Shown in pieces: positions 42,621-51,338 of a stretch of DNA of 64,000 nucleotides; within the stretch, counting starts at the first letter, position 1, and each line of letters opens with the position of its first letter. A program made the position numbers and the translations under genes. Location of the stretch: the NCBI GenBank assembly GCA_965140555.1, contig OZ223259.1, positions 868,001 through 932,000 of the forward strand. The letters are read 5' to 3'. The notes beneath the pieces are model-generated. The model was not told where the DNA came from, did not search any database, and saw only the letters and a program-made list of their open reading frames with translations. This DNA is from UBA1351 sp965140555 (GTDB lineage: Bacteria > Bacillota > Clostridia > Lachnospirales > Vallitaleaceae).

Positions 42621-45233
42621 TTATTTCTTTGATTTTACTTCTTTCGTATCGCCTTCAAATACCTTGATATACATCTCTTTGATTTCACTAATCAACGGAT
42701 ATCTAGGATTTGCACCGGTGCATTGATCATCAAATGCTTGTTCACTCATTTCATCAAGTGTCGCATAGAATTTTGTCTCACTTACGCCGGCTTCTTTAAT
42801 CGTTTTTGGAAGATTCACTTTATCCTTTAGTTCTTGAATCGCCGCAATTAAATTTTCAACTTTTTCTTCTTCCGTTTTACCACCTAATTGTAAATAGTCT
42901 GCAATCTTCGCATAACGCCATTTTGCATTCGGATATTTATATTGAGGGAATGCTGCTTGTTTTCTCGGATTATCCACTGCATTAAAACGAATAACTTCAT
43001 TAATCAACAGACCATTAGCTACACCATGGGCAATGTGATGTTCTGCACCTAATTTGTGTGCCATGGAATGACAAACACCAAGGAAAGCATTAGCAAACGC
43101 CATTCCTGCAATAGCTGATGCATGGGCCATTTTTTCACGTGCCTTCACATTCGTCGTGCCTTCATTGTAAGCATCCGGTAAATATTTGAAAATAAGACGA
43201 ATCGCTTCCAATGCTTGACCATTTGTAAATTCAGACGCTAATACTGATACATACGCTTCGAGAGCATGTGTCAATGCATCAATACCGGAAGCAGCTGTTA
43301 ACCCTTTTGGCATATTCATCATTAACTCAGCATCTATTATAGCCATGTCCGGTGTTAGTTCATAATCCGCAAGCGGATATTTTACCCCTGTTTTTTCATC
43401 CGTAATAACTGCAAATGGTGTTACCTCAGACCCTGTACCCGCAGATGTCGGTATAGCCACCATCATCGCTTTTTCTCCCATTGTTGGGAATTTGAATACA
43501 CGTTTACGAATATCCATAAAGCGCATTGCTAAATCTTCAAAACGAACTTCCGGATGCTCGTACATGGTCCACATAATTTTGGCTGCATCCATTGGTGACC
43601 CACCACCTAATGCAATAATGGTATCCGGTTCAAAGGATGCCATCTCTTTAGCGCCCTTACGCGCTGTAGCCAATGTCGGGTCCGGAGCAACGTCAAAGAA
43701 TACCTTTGTATCAATACCGATACTATCTAATTTATCTGTCACTTGCTCCGCATAGCCTAAGTCATATAATACTTTATCTGTTACGATAAATGCTTTCTTA
43801 CGACCTAAATCTTTGAGTTCATCAAGGGCAATGCTTAAGCAGCCTGATTTAAAGTAAACACGATCCGGAATACGGTACCACAGCATATTTTCACGCCTTT
43901 CTGCAACACTTTTCACATTAATAAGATGTTTTACACCAACATTTTCTGATATAGAGTTACCACCCCATGAGCCACAGCCCAATGTTAATGACGGCGCTAA
44001 TTTAAAGTTATATAAATCTCCGATAGCACCTTGTGATGACGGCATATTTATAATCGTACGTCCTGTTTTCATACGTGCTCCGAATTTGGCAATACGTTCT
44101 TGTTGCGTTGTTTGGTCTGTATAAAGCACACTTGTATGTCCCAGTCCACCTAGCTCTATGAGTCTTGCCGCTTTGTCTAAGGCTTCATCAAAGGTTTTTA
44201 CACGATACATTGCAAGAACCGGTGATAGTTTTTCATGAGAGAACGGTTCTTCTAATTCTACAGAGGTCACTTCACCGATAAGTACCTTTGTTTCTTCAGG
44301 AACTGTTACCCCTGCCATTGCCGCAATTTTATAAGCTGGTTGTCCTACAATATTCGCATTTAATTTTCCATCTACCATAATAACTTTACGTAGGGCTTCA
44401 ACTTCTTTTTTCTTCAATATATAAGCACCACGTTCATCAAATTCCTTACGTACTTCATCATATACAGAATCAAGAACAAGAACGGATTGTTCCGACGCAC
44501 AGATGACCCCGTTGTCAAAACTTTTTGATAATAATACTGAACTTACTGCCATACGTACATGGGCTGTTTCATCAATAATTGCGGGTGTATTCCCTGCACC
44601 AACTCCAATTGCCGGGCGACCGGATGAGTATGCTGCTTTCACCATGCCAGGTCCACCTGTTGCAAGAATCAAATCCGATTCGCTCATAACGGAATTGGAT
44701 AATTCAACGCTTGGTTCATCAATCCAACCGATAATGCCTTCCGGTGCACCTGCTTGAACCGCTGCTTCTAATACAATACGAGCAGCTTCAATGGTACAAT
44801 TTTTGGCACGAGGATGTGGTGAGAAAATGATACCGTTACGTGTCTTTAACGCAATTAACGCTTTAAATATTGCTGTTGATGTAGGATTTGTTGTCGGAAC
44901 AATTGCTGCTACAATACCAATAGGTTCAGCAACTTTAGTAATACCGAATCCATGATCTTGCTCAATAATCCCACAGGTTCTTTCATCTTTGTATTGATTA
45001 TAAATATATTCTGAAGCAAAATGGTTCTTTATAACTTTGTCTTCAACAATTCCCATGCCTGTTTCTGCTACTGCCATTTTCGCTAATCGGATTCGTGCAT
45101 TGTTGGCTGCCATTGCTGCTTGTCTAAAAATTTCATCCACTTGCTCTTGTGAATAAGAAGAAAACTTTCTTTGTGCTTCCTTTATCTCTGCGATACGTTG
45201 TTTTAGCTCTTCATGGTTCGTTACTTTACCCAT
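42621..45233 (-). CDS. adhE: bifunctional acetaldehyde-CoA/alcohol dehydrogenase
   Basis: 870 residues. The N-terminal CoA-acylating aldehyde dehydrogenase half (1-~440) has catalytic Cys~245 in DNGVICASEQS and the PTTNPTSTAIFKALIALKTR region. The C-terminal iron-dependent alcohol dehydrogenase half (~455-860) has GGGSPMDAAKIMW, PTSAGTGSEVTPFAVI and the iron ligands in GVCHSMAHKLGAEHHIAHGVANG. It reduces acetyl-CoA to ethanol and reoxidises two NADH during fermentation; it assembles into spirosomes. Monocistronic with its own terminator. A Rex-type operator sits just upstream of the start, indicating control by NADH/NAD ratio. Placed between the two antiporter operons. Confidence 0.96.
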   Translation of the reverse strand: MGKVTNHEELKQRIAEIKEAQRKFSSYSQEQVDEIFRQAAMAANNARIRLAKMAVAETGMGIVEDKVIKNHFASEYIYNQYKDERTCGIIEQDHGFGITKVAEPIGIVAAIVPTTNPTSTAIFKALIALKTRNGIIFSPHPRAKNCTIEAARIVLEAAVQAGAPEGIIGWIDEPSVELSNSVMSESDLILATGGPGMVKAAYSSGRPAIGVGAGNTPAIIDETAHVRMAVSSVLLSKSFDNGVICASEQSVLVLDSVYDEVRKEFDERGAYILKKKEVEALRKVIMVDGKLNANIVGQPAYKIAAMAGVTVPEETKVLIGEVTSVELEEPFSHEKLSPVLAMYRVKTFDEALDKAARLIELGGLGHTSVLYTDQTTQQERIAKFGARMKTGRTIINMPSSQGAIGDLYNFKLAPSLTLGCGSWGGNSISENVGVKHLINVKSVAERRENMLWYRIPDRVYFKSGCLSIALDELKDLGRKKAFIVTDKVLYDLGYAEQVTDKLDSIGIDTKVFFDVAPDPTLATARKGAKEMASFEPDTIIALGGGSPMDAAKIMWTMYEHPEVRFEDLAMRFMDIRKRVFKFPTMGEKAMMVAIPTSAGTGSEVTPFAVITDEKTGVKYPLADYELTPDMAIIDAELMMNMPKGLTAASGIDALTHALEAYVSVLASEFTNGQALEAIRLIFKYLPDAYNEGTTNVKAREKMAHASAIAGMAFANAFLGVCHSMAHKLGAEHHIAHGVANGLLINEVIRFNAVDNPRKQAAFPQYKYPNAKWRYAKIADYLQLGGKTEEEKVENLIAAIQELKDKVNLPKTIKEAGVSETKFYATLDEMSEQAFDDQCTGANPRYPLISEIKEMYIKVFEGDTKEVKSKK

Positions 45234-45255
45234 ATGGCACCTCTTTCTCTTGTTA

Positions 45256-45273
45256 TTGTTAATTTATTAACGT
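45256..45273. promoter_or_regulatory. Rex-like operator upstream of adhE
   Basis: TTGTTAA-TTTA-TTAACGT matches 16 of 18 positions of the recalled clostridial Rex consensus TTGTTAA-N4-TTAACAA. It lies 23 bases upstream of the adhE start, a position suited to repression when NADH is low. Confidence 0.65.
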
Positions 45274-45573
45274 TATAATTTTAAATATAAGGCCGCTTAT
45301 ATCCTACTACGGCTCGTTTAAAATGTATTATCTCTGCTACCTATCAGTATATGATCCGTTTTGCTCATATCTGACTACAACAGTATTCTATCATAGGATT
45401 GTTAAAATTACAACAGTATTTCGTTATTTTTTTATCATAAAAATTCACTAAATCAACGTGAATTCTTTCTTAAAAGTTGTCATTTCCACTTAATAAACCC
45501 ATGTACTTATCATTTCTAACGAAAGACATATGAATACCATCACTTTTTTGTTAATTTTGTATCAAACAATATT

Positions 45574-45614
45574 ATGATTAGAACAACACAGTTATTTAGT
45601 TGGCCTTTCGTATA
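45574..45614. repeat. half copy of the palindromic repeat family
   Basis: The stretch starts ATGATTAGAACAACACAG and continues TTATTTAGTTGGCCTTTCGTATA. It aligns with the left arm of the units at 4911-5407 and with the complement of the right arm at 50772-50898. The other arm is not evident, so this is a decayed copy in the ~400-bp gap upstream of adhE. Nothing else was recognised between 45274 and 45573. Confidence 0.6.
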
Positions 45615-45621
45615 GCACAAT

Positions 45622-45657
45622 AAAAAACACATGGTGTCAGAATCGTACACCATGTGT
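45622..45657 (-). terminator. intrinsic terminator overlapping the stop codon of PII-like gene 2B
   Basis: On the minus strand ACACATGGTGT pairs with ACACCATGTGT around a 9-base loop and is followed by six T residues. The last codons and stop codon of the gene (45637-45639) are in the stem-loop. Confidence 0.85.
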
Positions 45658-45984
45658 TGTAATAATTGGTATTGTGAACATAATTCCCTTACCGGGTTTT
45701 TTGGGATCCATATTGAGCTGATACTCTAAATCATCCATGACTTCCTGAACCGATGATTCGTCCGGACATACCAGAAATACCGTTTTATTATACTTAAGAT
45801 TGTCCGGTTCACTTAATGATTTATTAAGCATTGTTGAATATTCCATACCACCTATCAATTCGACCGCACCTATAGAATCAACAGCAGTAAATCGATCATA
45901 TCCTAGTTCTCTCAGTCGACGCTTTACTAATTTATACGCCTTTGCATGATTGATGACAGCAATTAGCACAAATTGTTTTTCCAT
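45637..45984 (-). CDS. PII-like small protein 2B of the antiporter operon
   Basis: 115 residues. Starts MEKQFVLIAVINHAKAYKLVKRRLRELGYDRFTAVDSIGAVEL, with a loop (~45-62) and then KTVFLVCPDESSVQEVMDDLEY and KGIMFTIPIITTHG. The strand-helix-strand pattern and the V-D-S-I-G and G-I-M-F-T-I-P motifs tie it to 1B (40237-40626). It lacks the basic tail of the A-type proteins. Probably binds a small ligand and controls the antiporter with 2A. The stop codon lies inside its terminator. Confidence 0.75.
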   Translation of the reverse strand: MEKQFVLIAVINHAKAYKLVKRRLRELGYDRFTAVDSIGAVELIGGMEYSTMLNKSLSEPDNLKYNKTVFLVCPDESSVQEVMDDLEYQLNMDPKKPGKGIMFTIPIITTHGVRF

Positions 45985-45996
45985 ACAGCACCTCCA

Positions 45997-46404
45997 TCAA
46001 TAATACTCGCTGGAAAATTCTTGACTCATAAACTTTTTATTTTCACGGCTGATAATATGACGATTAAGTTCTCCACCCCGCATATGTGTAACCGGAACGA
46101 CAAACATAATCCCTTTGTTTGGTTGATTCATGTCGCCCCCTAATATTTTTTCTATATGCGCGATAACTTTCTCAACCTGTTCTTCACGTTCAATGACACT
46201 AAATATAGTCTTGTTATAGTGTACATCACCATCCATCGTTTTCATAAATCCACCGATAACCGGTATATTATAGATATCCTTTGATAGAGCTGAGGCTCCC
46301 ATGCTATCAATAACAGTGGCTCCTCGTATGTCTAATTGTTTAATCTTATACAAAACTTGTGGTAGATATTCCGGTTCATTTAATACTATAAACAGTGCAA
46401 ACAT
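45997..46404 (-). CDS. PII-like small protein 2A of the antiporter operon
   Basis: 135 residues from the ATG at 46404 (MFALFIVLNEPEYLPQVLYKI). This start has AAGGAG nine bases upstream and aligns with protein 1A; an ATG 12 codons earlier would read through that site. Motifs are IRGATVIDSMGASAL, IFSVIEREEQVEKVIAHIEKILGG and GIMFVVPVTHMRGGEL, nearly the same as 1A. It is followed 12 bases later by 2B. Inferred to be a nucleotide- or metabolite-sensing subunit for the antiporter. Confidence 0.75.
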   Translation of the reverse strand: MFALFIVLNEPEYLPQVLYKIKQLDIRGATVIDSMGASALSKDIYNIPVIGGFMKTMDGDVHYNKTIFSVIEREEQVEKVIAHIEKILGGDMNQPNKGIMFVVPVTHMRGGELNRHIISRENKKFMSQEFSSEYY

Positions 46405-46442
46405 CTTTTCACGCTCCTTTACTCGCCCATCCGATTGCATTT

Positions 46443-47690
46443 CTATAAATTTTCCTCTTCCAATTCCGCCAAAACAAGGGGTGGTTCCTCTTTGAATAAA
46501 AGTTTGAGTAATGGCGGGGTTAATATCGTTGAAATAACTACAAGTAGCACAATGCTTGTGAATGTGGGGTTACTTATTATTTTATCTCTATATCCTTGAT
46601 TCGCTACAATAAGTGCAACTTCTGCTCTTGCAATCATACCTATACCAATTTGTAGCGAATGTTTTCGACTAAATCCGGATAATTTTGCTCCGGCATAGCA
46701 TCCAATCATTTTCCCAACAATTGAAATGACTACAATAATCACTGCATATTCTATATATTCCAATATATCGCTTGTTATGGTTGCGCTCAATCCAATACTA
46801 ACAAAAAAGATCGGTGTGAATAAGGAATAGGCAATCGTTTGTATCTTATCAACAACTCTATGACGATAAGGCGTTGTTGCAATCATCACACCGGCAGCAT
46901 AGGCTCCTGTAATAGCTGCTATATTGAATAGCTCCGCACCAAATGCAAAGAGAAAGCAAAGAATAATGGATAAGGTAATTATTCGCTCCCTCCAATTGGA
47001 ACCTTGTGCAAAACGCGTAATAAATTTACTTACAAAAAAGCCAATCACAATAGTTCCTAAGAAAAAGATGAGCATACGAAGAAGCAAAATGCTTATGCTA
47101 AAGTTTTCCACCGGTGCCACCATACCGGATACTACAGCTAACATAATAATGCCTAGTACATCATCAATAATGGCCCCTCCAAGTATCGATATCCCTTGTT
47201 TTGACGTTAATTGCTTAATATCGCGTAAAACGGATACAGAAATACTAACTGATGTCGCTGTCAGTATTGTCCCGATATAAATGGCTCCCAATAATTTCTG
47301 ATGATCTGTTTCACCGGGTATATGATGTTCAAAAAAGACATATGGAATGAAACTTCCAAGAAGAAAAGGTACAACCATTCCCCCAATAGCTATTAAGATT
47401 GCACCTCGACCTGATGATTTTAATTCTTTTAAATCTGTTTCCAACCCGGCTAAAAACATAAGAAAGACGACACCCAATTGAGACATTATATGAATGAGCT
47501 CATCTTCTCCTTGCATCATATTAAAAACTGTTGGCCCGATAATAATACCGACTACAATTTGACCAAGGACCGGCGGCATATGTACCTTCTTAGCCGCCGC
47601 GCCTCCTAAAGATGCCGCCATTAAAACCAGCGCCAACTCCAATAAAAATATATACTCACTTGCATGCTCTAACATTTCAGAAAGATGCAT
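46443..47690 (-). CDS. CPA2-type cation/proton antiporter 2
   Basis: 415 residues, about 12 membrane helices. Family features are ALVLMAASLGGAAAKKVHMPPVLGQIVVGIIIGP, GVVFLMFLAGLETDLKELK and GGAIIDDVLGIIMLAVVSG, the last with the ion-binding Asp-Asp pair. A short acidic tail (EEPPLVLAELEEENL) ends the chain, with no RCK domain. It is the paralogue of antiporter 1, less similar than the PII-like partners are to each other. First gene of a three-gene operon 12 bases downstream of prfA, so it may also be read with prfA. Ion specificity is unknown. Confidence 0.88.
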   Translation of the reverse strand: MHLSEMLEHASEYIFLLELALVLMAASLGGAAAKKVHMPPVLGQIVVGIIIGPTVFNMMQGEDELIHIMSQLGVVFLMFLAGLETDLKELKSSGRGAILIAIGGMVVPFLLGSFIPYVFFEHHIPGETDHQKLLGAIYIGTILTATSVSISVSVLRDIKQLTSKQGISILGGAIIDDVLGIIMLAVVSGMVAPVENFSISILLLRMLIFFLGTIVIGFFVSKFITRFAQGSNWRERIITLSIILCFLFAFGAELFNIAAITGAYAAGVMIATTPYRHRVVDKIQTIAYSLFTPIFFVSIGLSATITSDILEYIEYAVIIVVISIVGKMIGCYAGAKLSGFSRKHSLQIGIGMIARAEVALIVANQGYRDKIISNPTFTSIVLLVVISTILTPPLLKLLFKEEPPLVLAELEEENL

Positions 47691-47702
47691 CCCCCACGCC
47701 CC

Positions 47703-48785
47703 CTAAATTGCGTTTTCAATATTTTTAAGTTTCTCTGTTTGATCTGCTGTATTCAAGCTATCGATAACTTCGTACAATTCACCATCGAGTATAGCATCTA
47801 GTTTATGCAATGTAAGTTTTATTCTGTGATCTGTCACGCGTCCCTGTGGGAAGTTATATGTACGAATTTTTTCACTTCGATCACCGGTACCGACTTGACT
47901 TCTTCTGTCTTCTGCCAATTCACTCTGTTGTTTTTCGAGTTCCATCTCATACAGTCGAGAACGCAATACCTTCAGAGCCTGATCTCTGTTTTTTAACTGA
48001 GACTTACCATCTTGACAAGAAACAACTAAACCTGTCGGTAAGTGTGTTACACGCACCGCCGAGTCTGTTGTATTAACACTCTGTCCACCATTACCTGAAG
48101 AGCGGAACACATCAATACGTAAGTCATTCGGATCGATCTCTACTTCAACATCTTCTACCTCCGGTAATACGGCCACTGTAACTGTTGAAGTATGAATCCG
48201 TCCGCCTGATTCCGTTACCGGAACACGTTGTACGCGATGAACACCACTTTCAAATTTTAGCTTCGAATAGGCGCCTTGTCCTTGAATTAAGAAGATAACT
48301 TCTTTAAATCCTCCAACGCCGCTTTCATTAAGGTTCAATATTTCTATTTTCCATCGATTACGCTCTGCAAATCGACTGTACATACGATAGAGTTCTGCAG
48401 CAAAAAGAGCTGCTTCATCACCACCTGCACCTCCTCGAATTTCAACAATAACGTTCTTATCATCGTTCGGGTCTTTCGGCAATAAGAGAACTTTCAGTTC
48501 CTCTTCGTTTTTTTCTAGATTTTCTTTGGCCATTGCCAATTCTTCTTTAGCCATCTCTACAATTTCCGGATCCGATTCCTTTAACATCTCTAGAGATTCT
48601 TCTATGGTTTCTTGGTTGCTACAATACTCTTTGTATTTTTCTACAACCGGCGTTAATTCCGCATGTTCCTTCATGTATTGGCGCCATGTGTTTTGATCCG
48701 CAATTACGTCCGCATCACTTATTTGTGAAGCCAGAAACTCATAACGCTCCACAATTCCTTCAAATTTATCATTCATATTATTCAT
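47703..48785 (-). CDS. prfA: peptide chain release factor 1
   Basis: 360 residues from the ATG at 48785, chosen because GAGGTG lies seven bases upstream; the ATG five codons before overlaps it. RF1 reads UAA and UAG. The peptidyl-tRNA hydrolysis motif GGQ (~233-235) is in SSGNGGQSVNTTDSAVR; the PxT-type anticodon-like region is seen as VPVTESGGRIHTSTV. The conserved GDRSEKIRTYNFPQGRVTDHRI follows. It is methylated at the GGQ Gln by PrmC, whose gene is directly upstream (45-base gap from CDS end to the operon start codon region). Confidence 0.97.
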   Translation of the reverse strand: MNNMNDKFEGIVERYEFLASQISDADVIADQNTWRQYMKEHAELTPVVEKYKEYCSNQETIEESLEMLKESDPEIVEMAKEELAMAKENLEKNEEELKVLLLPKDPNDDKNVIVEIRGGAGGDEAALFAAELYRMYSRFAERNRWKIEILNLNESGVGGFKEVIFLIQGQGAYSKLKFESGVHRVQRVPVTESGGRIHTSTVTVAVLPEVEDVEVEIDPNDLRIDVFRSSGNGGQSVNTTDSAVRVTHLPTGLVVSCQDGKSQLKNRDQALKVLRSRLYEMELEKQQSELAEDRRSQVGTGDRSEKIRTYNFPQGRVTDHRIKLTLHKLDAILDGELYEVIDSLNTADQTEKLKNIENAI

Positions 48786-48845
48786 CGTTTTACACCTCAT
48801 TCATTTTATTTTGATTGCTTTTGTCTAGATACATTATCAAGACCG

Positions 48846-49736
48846 CTAATCCGGAATGATCGGTTTCTTCCCGATGACTTGTCGTTCAAGACCTGCATAA
48901 TCATGATGCCCAACGACCTCTATATATCCTGCTGTAATCATGATATCTATTACCTCTTTCATTTGTCCGTGACCGATTTCAAATGCCATAAAACCACCGT
49001 TCTTCAATCGTTTAAATCCCTCCATAGCAATTTTGCGATAGAAGCTTAACCCATCTTGACCGTCGGTAAGTGCCATTGTCGGTTCATATTCTCTAACTTC
49101 CTGCATCAAACTTTCCATATCCGATAACGGTATATATGGTGGGTTTGAAACAATAACATCATAACGTAAAGGTTCCGGCAAAGGATCAAATAATGACCCC
49201 ACATACCAACGAATCGACTCTTCATTTGTTATGTGCTTTTCATTCAACTTTGCCACATAAATTGCCTCTTCTGAAATATCACTACCATACCAATTAAGAC
49301 TAGACTTATGGCTATCGTTAAACATTGCTTTCAAACTGATGAGAATACATCCACTTCCTGTACACATATCAAGCACCGCATACTGTTCGGCTTTTTTATC
49401 CATATTATCAATGACTATAGCCTCAACAAGTTCTACTAGTTGTTCTGTCTCCGGTCTCGGAATCAGAACATGCTCATTTACATAAAAGGTATGTCCCATG
49501 AACACTTGCTCATGGGTAATCTGTTGAAACGGTATTCCTTCAATCCGCTTCTGTAGAAATGCATTTAATAGAACAATCTCTTCAGATTCAATTGTACGAT
49601 TATATTCTAGAAGCAATTGGGACAAAGGTATATGTAAGACATATTCAATCATATATCGAGCTTCCCGACTTGGCTTTCCACATTGCTCTAACTGTTCTTG
49701 GGCTTCATTAAGCCACTGTCGAATCGTGTAATTCAT
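48846..49736 (-). CDS. prmC: peptide chain release factor N5-glutamine methyltransferase
   Basis: 296 residues. The helical N-terminal domain (1-80) is followed by a class I methyltransferase with the S-adenosylmethionine loop VLDMCTGSGCILIS (~120) and the catalytic NPPY in VIVSNPPYIPL (~198). It methylates the Gln of the GGQ motif in RF1/RF2. It overlaps the yqhQ gene end by 29 bases and precedes prfA, the standard clostridial arrangement. Confidence 0.96.
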   Translation of the reverse strand: MNYTIRQWLNEAQEQLEQCGKPSREARYMIEYVLHIPLSQLLLEYNRTIESEEIVLLNAFLQKRIEGIPFQQITHEQVFMGHTFYVNEHVLIPRPETEQLVELVEAIVIDNMDKKAEQYAVLDMCTGSGCILISLKAMFNDSHKSSLNWYGSDISEEAIYVAKLNEKHITNEESIRWYVGSLFDPLPEPLRYDVIVSNPPYIPLSDMESLMQEVREYEPTMALTDGQDGLSFYRKIAMEGFKRLKNGGFMAFEIGHGQMKEVIDIMITAGYIEVVGHHDYAGLERQVIGKKPIIPD

Positions 49737-50682
49737 GTTCTAATCCATCTTTCTTCTCAGCTACTTTTGCCGTACTATCTTCTTTAACTAATACTTGTTT
49801 TAATGCAGCAATAGCTACTTCTAACTGAGAGTCATCCGGTTCGGCCGTCGTAATTTTTTGCATATACAAACCCGGTTTAGCAAATATGGCTAATCCTTTT
49901 GAATCGCTACGACCAATCCATTTAAGTACTTCATAAGATATACCTGCAATAACCGGCAACATAACAATTCGGACGATAAACCTTGCAGCAAGAGTCTCTG
50001 CATTAATGATTGTTAACAACACAACACTAATAGCAACAATGTATACGATAAAGCTTGTTCCGCAACGTTTATGTAGTCGTGTCTGTTTCTTAGCATTTTC
50101 GACTGTTAATTCTAATCCCGCTTCATAACAATGGATTGATTTATGCTCTGCACCATGATATTGAAACACACGTTGGATATCTTTCATCCGTGAAATCAAT
50201 AAAATGTATATTAAGAACACACCCATTCGAATGATACCGTCTACAAAATTAACTAGGTATCCATCTCCAGGTAATAAAGGCTTCAACAAATGAGATAAAC
50301 CTAAAGGAACTAACACGAATAGTCCGACAGCCATCACCATGGCCATCACCACAGAGATCATGATAATCACATCATTCGCTTTATCTCCTAATTTTTCATT
50401 CAACCATTTATCAAACTTTGATTCTTCCGTTCCTTCGACATCAAAAAATTCAGCGGAAAAGGTCAGAATCTGCATACCAATAACCATAGATTCTACAAAG
50501 GCCACAATTCCTCGTATAAAAGGTAGCCCCAATATTTTATAACGACTTGTAAAACTCTCATGATGTCTTTCATCAATAATAATCTCTTTATCCGGTTTAC
50601 GAATGGCAACCGCATAATGATCTTCGTTGCGCATCATAACCCCTTCAATAACTGCTTGTCCACCAACATTTTGCTTTGGCAA
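49708..50682 (-). CDS. yqhQ: DUF1385 membrane protein YqhQ
   Basis: 324 residues. Begins PKQNVGGQAVIEGVMMRNEDHYAVAIRKP, the DUF1385 hallmark, and has about four membrane helices (e.g. ~108-130, ~145-165, ~215-235). The conserved motif FQYHGAEHKSIHCYE carries His and Glu residues that look like a metal site. Members are usually next to rpmE, prmC and prfA in Firmicutes, as here; function is unknown. The polar C-terminal tail (~285-324) is charged. No signal peptide. Confidence 0.92.
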   Translation of the reverse strand: MPKQNVGGQAVIEGVMMRNEDHYAVAIRKPDKEIIIDERHHESFTSRYKILGLPFIRGIVAFVESMVIGMQILTFSAEFFDVEGTEESKFDKWLNEKLGDKANDVIIMISVVMAMVMAVGLFVLVPLGLSHLLKPLLPGDGYLVNFVDGIIRMGVFLIYILLISRMKDIQRVFQYHGAEHKSIHCYEAGLELTVENAKKQTRLHKRCGTSFIVYIVAISVVLLTIINAETLAARFIVRIVMLPVIAGISYEVLKWIGRSDSKGLAIFAKPGLYMQKITTAEPDDSQLEVAIAALKQVLVKEDSTAKVAEKKDGLEHELHDSTVA

Positions 50683-50771
50683 TAGAAAAACTCCTCTCTA
50701 TAGTACTACATCTGACTTTGCATAAAACCATTTATTCTCTTTATGATTCAATTTAGGCATCCTATTTATTC

Positions 50772-50898
50772 AATGATTAAGACCGACAAAAACGAAATTT
50801 CTCTACTTTCATATACACACTATAGATGACGTCAAAGCATTCATAACACTATAGTGTATACAAAAGTCCAACTAAATAGTCTTGTCGCCCTAATCATT
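50772..50898. repeat. solo copy of the palindromic repeat family
   Basis: A 127-bp imperfect palindrome. It starts AATGATTAAGACCGACAAAA and ends CTTGTCGCCCTAATCATT, with CACTATAG and CTATAGTG as inner arms. Its ends match the units at 4911-5407, while the interior differs. It lies between yqhQ (upstream region) and the rpmE terminator, outside any gene. The rest of 50683-50961 holds nothing recognisable. Confidence 0.8.
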
Positions 50899-50961
50899 AT
50901 ATACCTATATGACAAAAAGGTAAAGACAGTGCTTTACCTGAATAATAAACTCACATATAAT

Positions 50962-50990
50962 AAAAAGTTGAGGTTTCCCTCAACTTTTTT
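50962..50990 (-). terminator. intrinsic terminator of rpmE
   Basis: AAGTTGAGG-TTTC-CCTCAACTT with A- and T-runs on the flanks, four bases after the rpmE stop codon on the minus strand. Confidence 0.9.
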
Positions 50991-50994
50991 ACTC

Positions 50995-51207
50995 TTACTC
51001 TTCGTCAGATTTAATACCATAGCGACGATTAAATTTATCAATACGTCCACGAGCTTGAACAGCTTTTTGTTGTCCAGTGTAGAATGGATGGCATTTTGCA
51101 CATATCTCTGTATGAATTGATTCTTTTGTTGAACCTGTAACAAACTCATTTCCACAGTTACATGTCACAGTTGCTTGATGGTATTCTGGATGAATTCCTT
51201 CTCTCAT
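50995..51207 (-). CDS. rpmE: 50S ribosomal protein L31, zinc-binding form
   Basis: 70 residues from the ATG at 51207 (MREGIHPEYHQATVTCNCG), which has AGAGGTG upstream; the ATG six codons earlier is less well placed. The zinc ligands are C-x-C (CNCG) and C-x-x-C (CAKC), so this is the C+ (zinc) type of L31. It ends GRIDKFNRRYGIK. It follows rho as in many Firmicutes. Confidence 0.96.
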   Translation of the reverse strand: MREGIHPEYHQATVTCNCGNEFVTGSTKESIHTEICAKCHPFYTGQQKAVQARGRIDKFNRRYGIKSDEE

Positions 51208-51338
51208 ACGTTTCACCTCTTTCATACATTACTTCTATAAAAATAATAGATTCTTGTCTCGCAAATACACGTTTACGTAGACAGCTAGTATATTATAGCA
51301 TAATCACTTCGTTATTACAAGGATTAGTCAAATATTTT

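Noticed and set aside
45541..45565. Second Rex-like site (TTGTTAATTTTG...)
   Set aside because: Only the left half fits the consensus, and it lies ~300 bases upstream of adhE.
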